Shown: positions 37,947 through 46,701 of the stretch, one piece after another
How the letters are laid out: each line of letters begins with the position of its first letter
Numbering within the stretch: the first letter of the stretch is position 1
NCBI GenBank assembly: GCA_029238785.1
Contig: JAQWFN010000117.1
Location: 41,757 to 105,756 of the forward strand
Direction: 5' to 3'
Origin: Flavobacteriales bacterium
GTDB taxonomy: Bacteria; Bacteroidota; Bacteroidia; Flavobacteriales_D; Sanyastnellaceae
Length of the DNA: 64,000 bases
Position numbers and translations under genes: made by a program
Notes under the pieces: generated by a model
What the model was told of the DNA's origin: nothing
Databases searched by the model: none
Seen by the model: only the letters and a program-made list of their open reading frames with translations

Positions 37947-39039
37947 GGTCATTATCAGCGGAGGAGGAACCGGAGGGCACATCTACCCTGCTTTGGCCAT
38001 CGCTGAAGAAATAAAGCAGCGCTTTCCTGAAGTAGACATTCTCTTTGTCGGGGCTATTGGCCGAATGGAAATGGAAAAAATCCCAGCAGAAGGCTATCCT
38101 ATTGAAGGCTTGTGGATTACAGGTATTGAAAGAAAAATCTTCAGTAAAAAGAACTTATCGTTCCCATTTAAGCTAATTTCAAGCCTCACAAAGGCAAAAG
38201 CCATCATCAAGAAATTTAAGCCTGAAGTTGTTATTGGAGTTGGTGGATTTGCTAGCGGACCTCTACTGCATGTTGCCAGTAAGCGAGGAATTCCCACCCT
38301 CATTCAAGAACAAAATTCATTTCCCGGAATCACCAACCGAATATTAGCAAAGAAAGTTGACCGGATTTGTACTGGGTTTGATAATATGAATCACTGGTTT
38401 CCAAAAGCCAAAACCCGGTACACCGGCAACCCTATTCGCATGGGCGTATTGAAGGCTGAAGAAAGCGCTTCAAACGCCCGTGCACATTTTTCTCTGGATG
38501 AAAACAAACCCACGGTATTTATCATGGGTGGAAGTTTAGGTGCAGCCAGCATCAATAAAGCCGTACAAATTCATCTCGCCAAACTTAATGAAGCAGGAAT
38601 TCAGGTGCTTTGGCAAACCGGAAAACGCTATTTGCCCGAAGAAGAAGCTTGGCTCCGAACACAAAAGCTCACTGGAGTTGTGGCTACTGATTTCATTTCG
38701 AGAATGGACCTCGCTTACATCGCGGCCGACGTGATTGTAAGCAGAGCCGGCGCCATGAGCATTGCTGAACTTGCTATTGTGGGCAAGCCCTGTGTTCTCG
38801 TGCCTTCGCCCAATGTTTCAGAAGACCACCAGACCAAGAATGCACTCAGCATGACCGAAAGCGGCGCGGCGATTTTACTAAAAGACCAAGAGTTGGACGA
38901 AAAATTAGGTGAAACGCTGCACCAATTAATGACAGACAAAAGCGCTTACGTACAAATGGCAAGTGCCATGAAAAAGCTCGCTCGACCGAAAGCCGCAGCA
39001 GCAGTTGTTGACGAAATTATTGACTTGTGTAAAGCATGA
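37933..39039 (+). CDS. murG: UDP-GlcNAc:lipid I GlcNAc transferase MurG
   Basis: 368 residues from ATG 37933 (MALRKVIISGGGTGGHIYPA). Fifteen earlier codons lie in ftsW and are rejected. The glycine-rich GGGTGGHIYPALAIA loop, VIGVGGFASGP, LIQEQNSFPGITN, the C-terminal GGSLGAASIN and SRAGAMSIAEL are all MurG motifs. Makes lipid II from lipid I at the inner face of the membrane. Overlaps murC by four bases (ATGA). Confidence 0.97.
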   Translation: MALRKVIISGGGTGGHIYPALAIAEEIKQRFPEVDILFVGAIGRMEMEKIPAEGYPIEGLWITGIERKIFSKKNLSFPFKLISSLTKAKAIIKKFKPEVVIGVGGFASGPLLHVASKRGIPTLIQEQNSFPGITNRILAKKVDRICTGFDNMNHWFPKAKTRYTGNPIRMGVLKAEESASNARAHFSLDENKPTVFIMGGSLGAASINKAVQIHLAKLNEAGIQVLWQTGKRYLPEEEAWLRTQKLTGVVATDFISRMDLAYIAADVIVSRAGAMSIAELAIVGKPCVLVPSPNVSEDHQTKNALSMTESGAAILLKDQELDEKLGETLHQLMTDKSAYVQMASAMKKLARPKAAAAVVDEIIDLCKA

Positions 39040-40421
39040 AACTAGATCAAATAAGCAGTGTTTATTTTATCGGTATTGGCGGCATCGGGATGAGCGCCCT
39101 GGCTCGCTATTTCCACAAGGTGAATAAGCGTGTTTCTGGTTACGACAAAACGCCCAGCAGAATCACCGAAGAACTTGAGCAAGAGGGAATCGAGCTAACA
39201 TTCAATGAAGGTGTAGAAGCCCTGCCTTCTTTTTTAATGAATGAAAACAAATTGGACACCCTGGTGGTGTACACGCCTGCTATTCCCGCAAGTCATCCTC
39301 AACTCATCTACCTCAGAGCGCAGGGCTATCAAGTGATTAAACGAAGTGCTGCTTTGGGCATCATCACCGCGAAGCACAAAACAATAGCCGTTGCAGGTAC
39401 GCATGGTAAAACGAGCACCTCTTCCCTCATTGCGCATATACTGCAAAACAGTGGAATGGGATGCAATGCATTCTTAGGAGGCATTGTTTCTGGTTATAAC
39501 ACCAATTTGCTTTTTTCTGGTGAAGATGCTTGGACCGTATTGGAAGCCGATGAGTATGATCGTTCCTTCCTCAGTTTACACCCTCAACTTGCCGTAATTA
39601 CTTCAATTGACCCTGATCATTTGGACATTTATGGCGATCAAGAGGAGTTCAAAGCCGGTTTTCAAGCATTCGCCAATCAAGTAAAAAAAGGGGGCAAGTT
39701 GTTTTTGAACGAAAGCATTGAGCAACTTGAATCGCCCGCTAAGATCGAGACTTACGGAAAGGCTGCACCCTTGAATGCCCATTTCACTTCAGCCCAAAAA
39801 ATAGGAAAGCAATGGGTTTTCGATATTGTTTTGGGCAAGGAACGTATTGAAAACATTAATTACAGCATGCCAGGCGAACACAATCAGGCCAACGCTACTG
39901 CAGCTGCCATGGTTTGTTTGGAAGCCGGTTTAAGTCTTGACGCCATAAAAGCAGGCATTGAAAGTTTCAAAGGCGTTTATCGCAGGTTCGAATACCATTT
40001 GAACAGCGAAAAGGGCGTTTATATTGACGATTACGCACATCACCCTACAGAATTGAAAGCCGCTATTCAAGCCGCACGCGAACGTCACCCAGAAAAAATA
40101 ATTTGCGGAATATTTCAACCTCACCTATTTTCTCGAACAAGAGATTTTGCTGATGAATTTGCGCAAGCCCTTGATTTACTTGATAAAATCGTGCTTTTAG
40201 ACATCTACCCCGCACGTGAAATTCCCTTGGAAGGAATTGATTCACAATGGTTATTGGATAAAATCTCAAACCCCTATAAAAAGTGCGTTTCTAAAGTGCG
40301 TTTATTGTCTGAATTAGCAAAGCTCGATTTTGACGTGTTGCTGAGCTTAGGTGCTGGCGACATAGACCGCATGGTTCCTGAGATTGCAGCTTGGATGAAA
40401 AATAGAACACCTGTGCTTTGA
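39036..40421 (+). CDS. murC: UDP-MurNAc:L-alanine ligase MurC
   Basis: 461 residues. First amino-acid ligase of the peptidoglycan precursor pathway. N-terminal YFIGIGGIGMSALARYF, ATP loop VAGTHGKTSTSSL (about 113-125), EADEYDRSFL, and C-terminal DDYAHHPTELKAA and FQPHLFSRT are diagnostic. Its stop TGA overlaps the TTG start of ftsQ. Confidence 0.97.
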   Translation: MKLDQISSVYFIGIGGIGMSALARYFHKVNKRVSGYDKTPSRITEELEQEGIELTFNEGVEALPSFLMNENKLDTLVVYTPAIPASHPQLIYLRAQGYQVIKRSAALGIITAKHKTIAVAGTHGKTSTSSLIAHILQNSGMGCNAFLGGIVSGYNTNLLFSGEDAWTVLEADEYDRSFLSLHPQLAVITSIDPDHLDIYGDQEEFKAGFQAFANQVKKGGKLFLNESIEQLESPAKIETYGKAAPLNAHFTSAQKIGKQWVFDIVLGKERIENINYSMPGEHNQANATAAAMVCLEAGLSLDAIKAGIESFKGVYRRFEYHLNSEKGVYIDDYAHHPTELKAAIQAARERHPEKIICGIFQPHLFSRTRDFADEFAQALDLLDKIVLLDIYPAREIPLEGIDSQWLLDKISNPYKKCVSKVRLLSELAKLDFDVLLSLGAGDIDRMVPEIAAWMKNRTPVL

Positions 40422-41215
40422 AGAAAAAAGCCATTAAAAATATCGCCTTGTGGTCGCTCATTTCGACCTTTTGCCTTGTCCTCTTTGGCTTTTCCCAAAA
40501 AGAACAGGGCGAGTCTGCGTGTTGGAAAATGGAGATTTCAGTGAAGCAGTTGGAGGGCATGTATTTCATCGACAATGCAGCTGTTGAAAATAGAATATTG
40601 GATTTAGGTAGCCCAATTCTAGGCAGCACATTGAACGATATCAACATCAACCAAATACAGAAGCACCTTGAAAAAATGCCTTCGGTAAAAAGTGCTACGG
40701 TTTATCCTTCGGTTGATGGTGTTTTGAAAGTAAGGGTGGAGCAAAGAATGCCCGTTTTGCGCATCATTAATCCTGATGGAGAAAGCTACTACATTGATGA
40801 AGAAGGAAAGAAAATGCCGCTTTCCGATACCTACACCGCAAGGGTTTTGGTTGCTGTAATGGCAAAGCCGGAAGCGCTAGCAACAAGTGCTTCCCCATAC
40901 CAAATTGCTACTAATCCAGATCTTGCTCCAAACAGTTTGCTCGACGATGTTTTTGCCTTGCAACAAGTGCTAGATCGTGACCCATTTTGGTCGGCACAAA
41001 TTGAACATCTCTTTGTGAAGGGCAACGGAGAAATAGAAATGATCCCAAGAGTGGGGAGTCAGCGCATCGTACTTGGCAAAGCCGAGCGCATCGAGCGTAA
41101 ACTAAAAAAATTGAAGGCCTTTTATGACGCCACTGTGCACACAAGAGACCTCAACAAGTACAAAACAATCAATCTCAAATATAGAGATCAGGTAGTGTGC
41201 GAACGCTATTATTAA
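40418..41215 (+). CDS. ftsQ: Cell division protein FtsQ
   Basis: 265 residues from a TTG start overlapping the murC stop (TTGA). No ATG occurs before the membrane helix, and the next one would remove it. Short basic N-terminus, one membrane helix (IALWSLISTFCLVLFGF, about 9-25), then a POTRA-like part with LNDININQIQKHLEKMPSVKSATVYPSVDGVLKVRVEQR, followed by the FtsQ beta domain. It recruits FtsB and FtsL and links the early and late divisome. ftsA follows after 31 bases. Confidence 0.9.
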   Translation: MKKKAIKNIALWSLISTFCLVLFGFSQKEQGESACWKMEISVKQLEGMYFIDNAAVENRILDLGSPILGSTLNDININQIQKHLEKMPSVKSATVYPSVDGVLKVRVEQRMPVLRIINPDGESYYIDEEGKKMPLSDTYTARVLVAVMAKPEALATSASPYQIATNPDLAPNSLLDDVFALQQVLDRDPFWSAQIEHLFVKGNGEIEMIPRVGSQRIVLGKAERIERKLKKLKAFYDATVHTRDLNKYKTINLKYRDQVVCERYY

Positions 41216-41246
41216 TAAGGGAATACAAGCAGAAATTGATACGGAT

Positions 41247-42515
41247 ATGGAATCAGAAATCGTCGTAGGACTAGACATCGGTACAACAAAAATCGCCTGC
41301 CTCGTGGGTAGACGCACCGAACACGGAAAAATTGAAATTCTCGGCTATGGAAAAAGCGAGTCAGTAGGTGTCACAAGAGGGGTCGTCTCAAACATTGAGA
41401 AAACCGTTGACTCCATCAAAGCTGCAGTTGCTCAGGCAGAGGAAATGTCGAAGGTTTCCATCAATGTAGTGAATGTGGGCATTGCTGGCCAGCATATCAA
41501 AAGTATCCAACACCGCGGACTCCGTACCAGAGATAATTTGGACGAAGAGATTTCAATGCGCGACATCAATGCTTTGGTTGAAGACATGCACAAATTGGTG
41601 ATGCTTCCTGGTGAAGAAATCATTCATGTTCTTCCACAAGAATTCACTGTAGATAACGAACAAGGCATTAAAGAGCCTATCGGGATGTCGGGAATTCGTC
41701 TTGAAGCAAACTTCCATATCATTACCGGACAAATTGCCGCTGCCCGCAACATCTATAAGTGTGTGAGTAAAGCCGGACTTGAGGTTCAGGACTTGATTTT
41801 GGAGCCCCTTGCTTCTGCTGCTTCTGTTTTGAGCGATGAAGAAAAAGAAGCTGGAGTTGTTTTGGTTGATATAGGTGGTGGTACCACAGATATTGCCATT
41901 TTCCAAGAAGGCATCATCAGACATACCGCTGTTATTCCCTTTGGTGGTAACGTGATTACAGAAGACATCAAGAGCGGTTGTACCATCATGAAAAAGCAAG
42001 CTGAAGAACTCAAGCGCAAGTTTGGTAGTGCTTTGGCTTACGAAATGAAAGAAAACGAGATTGTTTGTATCCCAGGTTTGAGAGGACGTGAGCCGAAAGA
42101 AATTTCTGTGAAAAACCTTGCTCACATCATCCAAGCTCGTATGGAAGAAATCATTGAGCACGTTCACTATGAAATTCGCAATAGCGGTTATGAAAACGAC
42201 CTCATTGGTGGAATTGTTGTTACCGGTGGTGGATCTCAAATGAAGCACATTACGCAGTTGTTTGAATACATGATTGGTACCGATTGCCGTATTGGTTTAC
42301 CCAACGAGCACATGGCCAAAGCACCTAGTGACGATATTATCAGTCCGCTCTTTGCAACCGGTGTTGGTTTGGTGATTAAAGGCTATGAAAAAATGCCTAA
42401 ACCAATGCGCCAAGAGCAGAGTGAAGCAGAACACGTGCGCAAGAAAAGAGAAGAAAAAGGACCAAATGCTTTCTTGAAAAAGATCAAAGAGTGGTTCGAA
42501 AACGAAGAAGAATAG
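41247..42515 (+). CDS. ftsA: Cell division actin-like ATPase FtsA
   Basis: 422 residues. Tethers FtsZ filaments to the membrane. Actin-type phosphate-1 loop VGLDIGTTKIACLVG at the N-terminus, the FtsA-specific 1C subdomain (about 85-165), VVLVDIGGGTTDIAIF (phosphate 2), VVTGGGSQMKHI, and a C-terminal amphipathic helix AFLKKIKEWFENEEE that would bind the membrane. Separated from ftsZ by 136 bases that contain a promoter candidate. Confidence 0.97.
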   Translation: MESEIVVGLDIGTTKIACLVGRRTEHGKIEILGYGKSESVGVTRGVVSNIEKTVDSIKAAVAQAEEMSKVSINVVNVGIAGQHIKSIQHRGLRTRDNLDEEISMRDINALVEDMHKLVMLPGEEIIHVLPQEFTVDNEQGIKEPIGMSGIRLEANFHIITGQIAAARNIYKCVSKAGLEVQDLILEPLASAASVLSDEEKEAGVVLVDIGGGTTDIAIFQEGIIRHTAVIPFGGNVITEDIKSGCTIMKKQAEELKRKFGSALAYEMKENEIVCIPGLRGREPKEISVKNLAHIIQARMEEIIEHVHYEIRNSGYENDLIGGIVVTGGGSQMKHITQLFEYMIGTDCRIGLPNEHMAKAPSDDIISPLFATGVGLVIKGYEKMPKPMRQEQSEAEHVRKKREEKGPNAFLKKIKEWFENEEE

Positions 42516-42553
42516 CGTTTTCAACAATTGAACGTGAATGCATTGAATAAATT

Positions 42554-42583
42554 TTTGCTGAAGACGTTCGCAAATTAATTTTC
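42554..42583 (+). promoter_or_regulatory. Predicted internal promoter for ftsZ
   Basis: TTTG at 42554-42557, 18-base spacer, TAATTTTC at 42576-42583, one base off TAnnTTTG. It lies in the unusually long 136-base gap between ftsA and ftsZ, so ftsZ may be transcribed apart from the MraZ-controlled promoter. Confidence 0.45.
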
Positions 42584-42651
42584 TTAGAGTCAGGACAATT
42601 GTGAACAGCGCACACATTAAAAGCGCTGAATATCAAACTAATAGTAGGAGC

Positions 42652-44391
42652 ATGGACGAACAGAATTTCGAAATGATGCGCTTTGATTTGCCGAAAGATC
42701 AATCATCAATCATCAAAGTCATCGGTGTAGGTGGTGGCGGAAGTAACGCCGTTAATTATATGTATGAGCAGGGCATCAAGGATGTGGACTTCATTGTTTG
42801 CAATACAGATGCACAAGCGCTCGACAAAAGCCCAGTGCCGGTTAAGGTACAATTGGGTGCTACACTCACCGAAGGACGTGGTGCAGGTTCTCTTCCTGAA
42901 GTAGGACGAAATGCCGCTGTTGAAACTTTGGAAGACATCAAGGCCATTTTATCTAAGAACACCACCATGGTGTTTATTACCGCAGGAATGGGTGGTGGTA
43001 CCGGTACTGGAGCCGCTCCTGTTATCGCTGCTGCAGCTCGTGAAATGGGCATCCTCACTGTTGGAATTGTCACCGTTCCCTTCCTCTTTGAAGGAAAACG
43101 TCGTTCAACTCAAGCCGAATCTGGTTTGCAAGAAATGCGTGAAGCCGTTGATACCCTTTTGGTCATTCGAAACGACAAACTCAGAGAGCTCTACGGAAAC
43201 CTCTCGCTTAAAAAAGCCTTCGACCATGCTGATGAAGTGCTTTGTACAGCAGCAAAAGGTATTGCGGAAGTTATTACGCTTACTGGTGAAATTAACGTCG
43301 ACATGAACGACGTGAACACCGTGATGAGAAACAGTGGTGTTGCCATCATGGGATCTGGTAAAGCTTCTGGTGAAGGTAGAGCAATGAAAGCCGTAACTCA
43401 AGCACTTGAGTCGCCACTATTGAACGATAACGATATCACTGGTGCCAACTTCGTCCTCCTCAACATTACCTACGGAATGGATGAAGTTTTGATGGATGAA
43501 ATCACAGAAATCACAGACCATATCCAAGAGAAAGCAGGTATGAGTGCCGAAGTAATTTGGGGCTATGGTGCCGATGAAACTTTGGATGAAGACCTGTGCA
43601 TTACTGTTATTGCAACCGGATTCAAAGCAAATGAAATCGATGCCGGTTTGCCTGTTCAAGCGCCTAAGACCGTAAAACACAATTTGTCTGAAGTTCAAGG
43701 AAAAGAAATTACAGCTCCAGTTAACTCGCCAACCGCTTCCACTCAGCAAAACAATTACATCACATTTGAAAGCGAAGAGGCAGCTCCCTTTTTGAAAACA
43801 AATGAACTTGCTGAAGATGCAGAAGAAACTAGCAAGGAAGAAACTCCAGCCCTTGGAGGATTCACTTTCCACGCTTTAGAAAGCGACAGTGAGGAACTCA
43901 GCAACAAAGAAATCACTCCAACCCTATTCAACCTCAACGAAGAGGAAGAAATAAAGAGCGAAGAAGTATCAACAGACCACTTGAACCTTCAAGAACTTGA
44001 AACTCCGGAAGCTCAAAAACCCGTTTATTACACCTTGGAAGACGACAGCCCTAGTGCTGCTCCAAGTACTGAGATCACAGACAGCTTTAAGCACGAAGAA
44101 CAAGCGCCTTACAGCGAAGAGCGTCCGAGCAGACAAGAACTCACCAACAGAAACCGCGAACGCGAGCAACGCATTCGCGAGTTCACAGTGATATTGAAAA
44201 CTCCAAACGGTTTGAGCGACCTCGAAAACGAGCCGGCTTACCGCAGAAGAGAAATTCAACTCGACAATACGCCTCACTCTGCAGACTCTAGCGTATCGCG
44301 CTATACCTTGTCTGAAGAACAAGACGAAGACGGGAACAAAAAAATCAACTTGAAGGGCAACAACCCCTTCTTGCATGATAATGTAGATTAA
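42652..44391 (+). CDS. ftsZ: Cell division tubulin homologue FtsZ
   Basis: 579 residues from ATG 42652 (MDEQNFEMMRFDLPKDQ). A GTG at 42601 would add 17 residues without family similarity. The GTPase domain carries IKVIGVGGGGSNAVN, GGGTGTGAAPVIA (the tubulin signature) and NVDMNDVNTVM. After about residue 325 comes a long acidic, low-complexity linker of roughly 230 residues, and the protein ends in NNPFLHDNVD, the C-terminal peptide typical of Bacteroidota that binds FtsA. AGGAG one base before the ATG is too close to act as a normal ribosome-binding site. Last gene of the dcw cluster. Confidence 0.97.
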   Translation: MDEQNFEMMRFDLPKDQSSIIKVIGVGGGGSNAVNYMYEQGIKDVDFIVCNTDAQALDKSPVPVKVQLGATLTEGRGAGSLPEVGRNAAVETLEDIKAILSKNTTMVFITAGMGGGTGTGAAPVIAAAAREMGILTVGIVTVPFLFEGKRRSTQAESGLQEMREAVDTLLVIRNDKLRELYGNLSLKKAFDHADEVLCTAAKGIAEVITLTGEINVDMNDVNTVMRNSGVAIMGSGKASGEGRAMKAVTQALESPLLNDNDITGANFVLLNITYGMDEVLMDEITEITDHIQEKAGMSAEVIWGYGADETLDEDLCITVIATGFKANEIDAGLPVQAPKTVKHNLSEVQGKEITAPVNSPTASTQQNNYITFESEEAAPFLKTNELAEDAEETSKEETPALGGFTFHALESDSEELSNKEITPTLFNLNEEEEIKSEEVSTDHLNLQELETPEAQKPVYYTLEDDSPSAAPSTEITDSFKHEEQAPYSEERPSRQELTNRNREREQRIREFTVILKTPNGLSDLENEPAYRRREIQLDNTPHSADSSVSRYTLSEEQDEDGNKKINLKGNNPFLHDNVD

Positions 44392-44411
44392 TAAGTAGTT
44401 TTGGTTAAAGC

Positions 44412-44448
44412 AAAAGCCCCTGATGTAACTAGTACTTCAGGGGCTTTT
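44412..44448 (+). terminator. Rho-independent terminator after ftsZ
   Basis: Perfect 12-bp stem AAAAGCCCCTGA (44412-44423) with TCAGGGGCTTTT (44437-44448), 13-base loop, T-rich tail continuing to 44457. Ends the dcw cluster. Confidence 0.9.
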
Positions 44449-44474
44449 CTTATTTTTACCGCAAAATAGCAGCC

Positions 44475-44924
44475 ATGAACATTACAGAGCAGATTCAAAA
44501 CGACATCAAAGAAGCCATGAAAGCCAAAGACCGTGAACGTCTTAGTGCCTTGCGCGACATCAAATCAAAACTCCTTTTGGAAATGACCAAAGACGGAGGT
44601 GATGGTGAAGTGGATGAAAATGCCGCTCTGAAAATTTTAAATAAGCTATACAAACAACGCACCGACGCCGCTGCCATCTACAAAGAGCAAAATCGTCAAG
44701 ACCTCTACGATGAGGAAATGAGCCAAGCGAAAGTGATTAAATCCTACCTCCCTGAGCCCTTAAGCAACGAAGAAATCGAAGCAAAGGTTCAAGCCATTAT
44801 TAGCGAAATGGGTGCCAATGGAATGGGTGATATGGGCAAGGTCATGGGACAAGCTACTGCGCAACTTGGTGCTCGTGCGGACGGAAAAACCGTTTCGGCT
44901 ATCGTAAGAAAATTACTTGCCTGA
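44475..44924 (+). CDS. GatB/YqeY domain protein
   Basis: 149 residues, the full length of the YqeY family: MNITEQIQNDIKEAMKAKDRERLSALRDIKS, then the conserved YKQRTDAAAIYKEQNRQDL and YLPEPLSNEEIEAKVQ, ending GADGKTVSAIVRKLL-like ARADGKTVSAIVRKLLA. The fold is shared with the tRNA-binding tail of GatB amidotransferase; cellular role is unclear. A weak -7-like TATTTTTA lies at 44451-44458. The 3' end overlaps the opposing gene by 12 bases. Confidence 0.93.
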   Translation: MNITEQIQNDIKEAMKAKDRERLSALRDIKSKLLLEMTKDGGDGEVDENAALKILNKLYKQRTDAAAIYKEQNRQDLYDEEMSQAKVIKSYLPEPLSNEEIEAKVQAIISEMGANGMGDMGKVMGQATAQLGARADGKTVSAIVRKLLA

Positions 44925-45446
44925 ATCGGCGCGTAAGCTTTCCTTCTCAATTTTACGCATCGCTTTCTCGAAATCACGCATGTTGTCTTCGATGTACTCC
45001 ATGTCAGGAACAAGCTTTCTGTAGCTCTCCTCGTACACGAATTTTGCTACAGGCTGTTCAAATGCAGACACATCAGCATCTTCAGGTGCCGTGAAAAGCA
45101 ACATGTCTAATTTTAATGTTAGACCCTTTTTGGTGACTTCCAACTTGCGCGCGTCAATTTCAACCTTTTTATTCACGTAGTCTTTACCTCCAAAAGTCAT
45201 GGTATAGACCTGACCAACAGGCAAGTTAAACTCGTATTCGCCATCTTCATTGGCTTTAAACGCAATATAAATTTCATCTTCAGGTGTAGAAACTACGCAC
45301 CAGGTATTGGCCGCATCAAGCATTGAACCATCGGCCCATTGCAGGTTTTCCATGTTTCCATAGACCAAGAAATAATCACCACTGTTTGGTTTTGGCGTAG
45401 CAGCCATTAACACTGCTCCCAAGAGCAAAAAGGACATCATTTTCAT
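44913..45446 (-). CDS. Small exported protein, carboxypeptidase-regulatory-like fold suspected
   Basis: 177 residues. Signal peptide MKMMSFLLLGAVLMAATPKP. The central part (FNLPVGQVYTMTFGGKDYVNKKVEIDAR) resembles the one-domain beta-sandwich proteins of Bacteroidota that have a G-YxxKxxxID strand pair. The C-terminal 35 residues are charged and helical. No catalytic motif and no sorting domain, so it is probably periplasmic. Function unknown. The tail converges with yqeY. Confidence 0.7.
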   Translation of the reverse strand: MKMMSFLLLGAVLMAATPKPNSGDYFLVYGNMENLQWADGSMLDAANTWCVVSTPEDEIYIAFKANEDGEYEFNLPVGQVYTMTFGGKDYVNKKVEIDARKLEVTKKGLTLKLDMLLFTAPEDADVSAFEQPVAKFVYEESYRKLVPDMEYIEDNMRDFEKAMRKIEKESLRADSGK

Positions 45447-45892
45447 ACTTTTCAGTTTAAGAGGGGCGCCTTTTCCTGCTTTCCGCTAAAGTTGCTTTCC
45501 ATCGGTCGCTTCAACATCTCGCTTTAAGGAGCTTCCTGCGGTCGCTCTTAAATCAAGTGTTTCAGTGTCCGTTGTTCAAGCAAGCTATCGCTTCAATCAG
45601 GGGCGCTGTGCCTCATTTACGGAAAGCGCTTACAAATGTTTCAGACTTAATGGTTTGGCATAAAGTTCAAAAGAGTTTGACTTTGCTTGCTGGAGAGAGC
45701 TACCGGCTTAAGTAAGCCTAATTTTTGTTCCTAAAAACAGGCTATCGGCTTAGAGCGCAAAGGCCCACCACACTTAGAACACCGACCTTCATCACCCAGA
45801 AAAAAAGCAAGTTCTTAACACCGCATCAGAGGGCTATCGGCTTAAGTAGCCCAAATTCTCCACACACACTTCCTCCCGAGTCGGCAACTCCC
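45447..45892. repeat. Intergenic region with short dispersed repeats and hairpins
   Basis: About 450 non-coding bases. Two units of GCTTCC-NN-CGGTCGCT type lie near 45494-45510 and 45530-45546 (ATCGGTCGCTTCAA and TGCGGTCGCTCTTAA). Three copies of GCTAYCGGCTTA follow: 45699-45710, 45741-45752 and 45832-45843. Copy 1 extends into hairpin GGCTTAAGTAAGCC (45705-45718) followed by TAATTTTTG. Copy 3 extends into hairpin GGGCTA...TAGCCC (45831-45852). It looks like a chromosomal intergenic repeat cluster; copy 1 could end transcription. No ORF here is credible. Confidence 0.6.
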
Positions 45893-46621
45893 CTAGCCTT
45901 TCAAATAACGCCAAATCATCAACACCCCAAACACCCCCATCATCACCACAAAAATCAATCGAAAGCGCTTTTCACTGAGCCGCTTAAGTAAACTCTTTCC
46001 CAAAAAATTTCCTGCTGCTGCACCCAAGCCTAAACACAAAGCCGGAACGAGCATATCCTTACTTAAATCACCAAAAAAAGCATAAGCCGGAAGCTGAACC
46101 ATCGCCAGCAAAAAAGAATTCATGGCCTTGGTAGCCACTAAAGCCTCCTTTTTCATCGCGTAATTCAAGTAGAAAGGGTTTAAAACCGGACCAGTTGCAC
46201 CAACAACAGTACTTAAATTGGCCACCAAAAATCCTACTACAGAAAAAGCTTTTAGGGGCATTTTAAAGCTTGCTTTGGTTTTTTTGAGTAAAGAATAAAT
46301 TGACGCCAACAAGAGAAACAAGCCCAAGATCAAAGGCAAAAGCGCTGCTTCCATCTGAGCAAAAAGCCAAGCCCCAGTGATTCCACCCAGCAAAGCAAAG
46401 GGAAAATACCAACGCACCACTTGCCAATCGATGTACGACCAAAATAAGATCAAGCGACTGGGTCTGCCTAAAAAGTTTCCTGCCTGAACCAAAGGAACGG
46501 CCATTTTTCCACCGTAAAGGAATTGCACTAAAGGCAGAACAATCATCGCTCCTCCTCCACCTGCGATGGTGCTAAAAGCAAAGGCAGCAAAGCCCGCGAA
46601 AAACAAAAGGAGCAAATCCAT
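45893..46621 (-). CDS. TauE/SafE-family (TSUP) membrane permease
   Basis: 242 residues, about seven to eight membrane helices. N-terminal helix with GFAAFAFSTIAGGGGAMIVLPLVQFL, and the second half repeats the pattern (VGFLVANLSTVVGATGPVLNPFYL), the internal duplication of the TSUP family. Members export sulfite, sulfoacetate or related anions; the substrate here cannot be inferred. Encoded 80 bases downstream of the aspartoacylase-like gene and possibly co-transcribed. Confidence 0.88.
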   Translation of the reverse strand: MDLLLLFFAGFAAFAFSTIAGGGGAMIVLPLVQFLYGGKMAVPLVQAGNFLGRPSRLILFWSYIDWQVVRWYFPFALLGGITGAWLFAQMEAALLPLILGLFLLLASIYSLLKKTKASFKMPLKAFSVVGFLVANLSTVVGATGPVLNPFYLNYAMKKEALVATKAMNSFLLAMVQLPAYAFFGDLSKDMLVPALCLGLGAAAGNFLGKSLLKRLSEKRFRLIFVVMMGVFGVLMIWRYLKG

Positions 46622-46701
46622 GGATGCAATATTAGTTCACATCAATGAATTTCCTCCTTTTAAAAACGCCAAATCGCTTTGCAAATAAGGCTGCTCAGTT
46701 T

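Noticed and set aside
41553..42248. Long antisense frame (231 codons) inside ftsA
   Set aside because: It mirrors the codon pattern of ftsA; no start context, no recognisable protein features.
42646..42650. AGGAG before ftsZ as a Shine-Dalgarno site
   Set aside because: Only one base separates it from the ATG, too close for normal use, and genes of this phylum rarely depend on such sites.
45725..45991. 88-codon frame in the repeat-rich intergenic region
   Set aside because: It consists of repeat sequence and antisense of the TauE/SafE gene, with Pro/His/Thr-biased composition and no coupling or signal.
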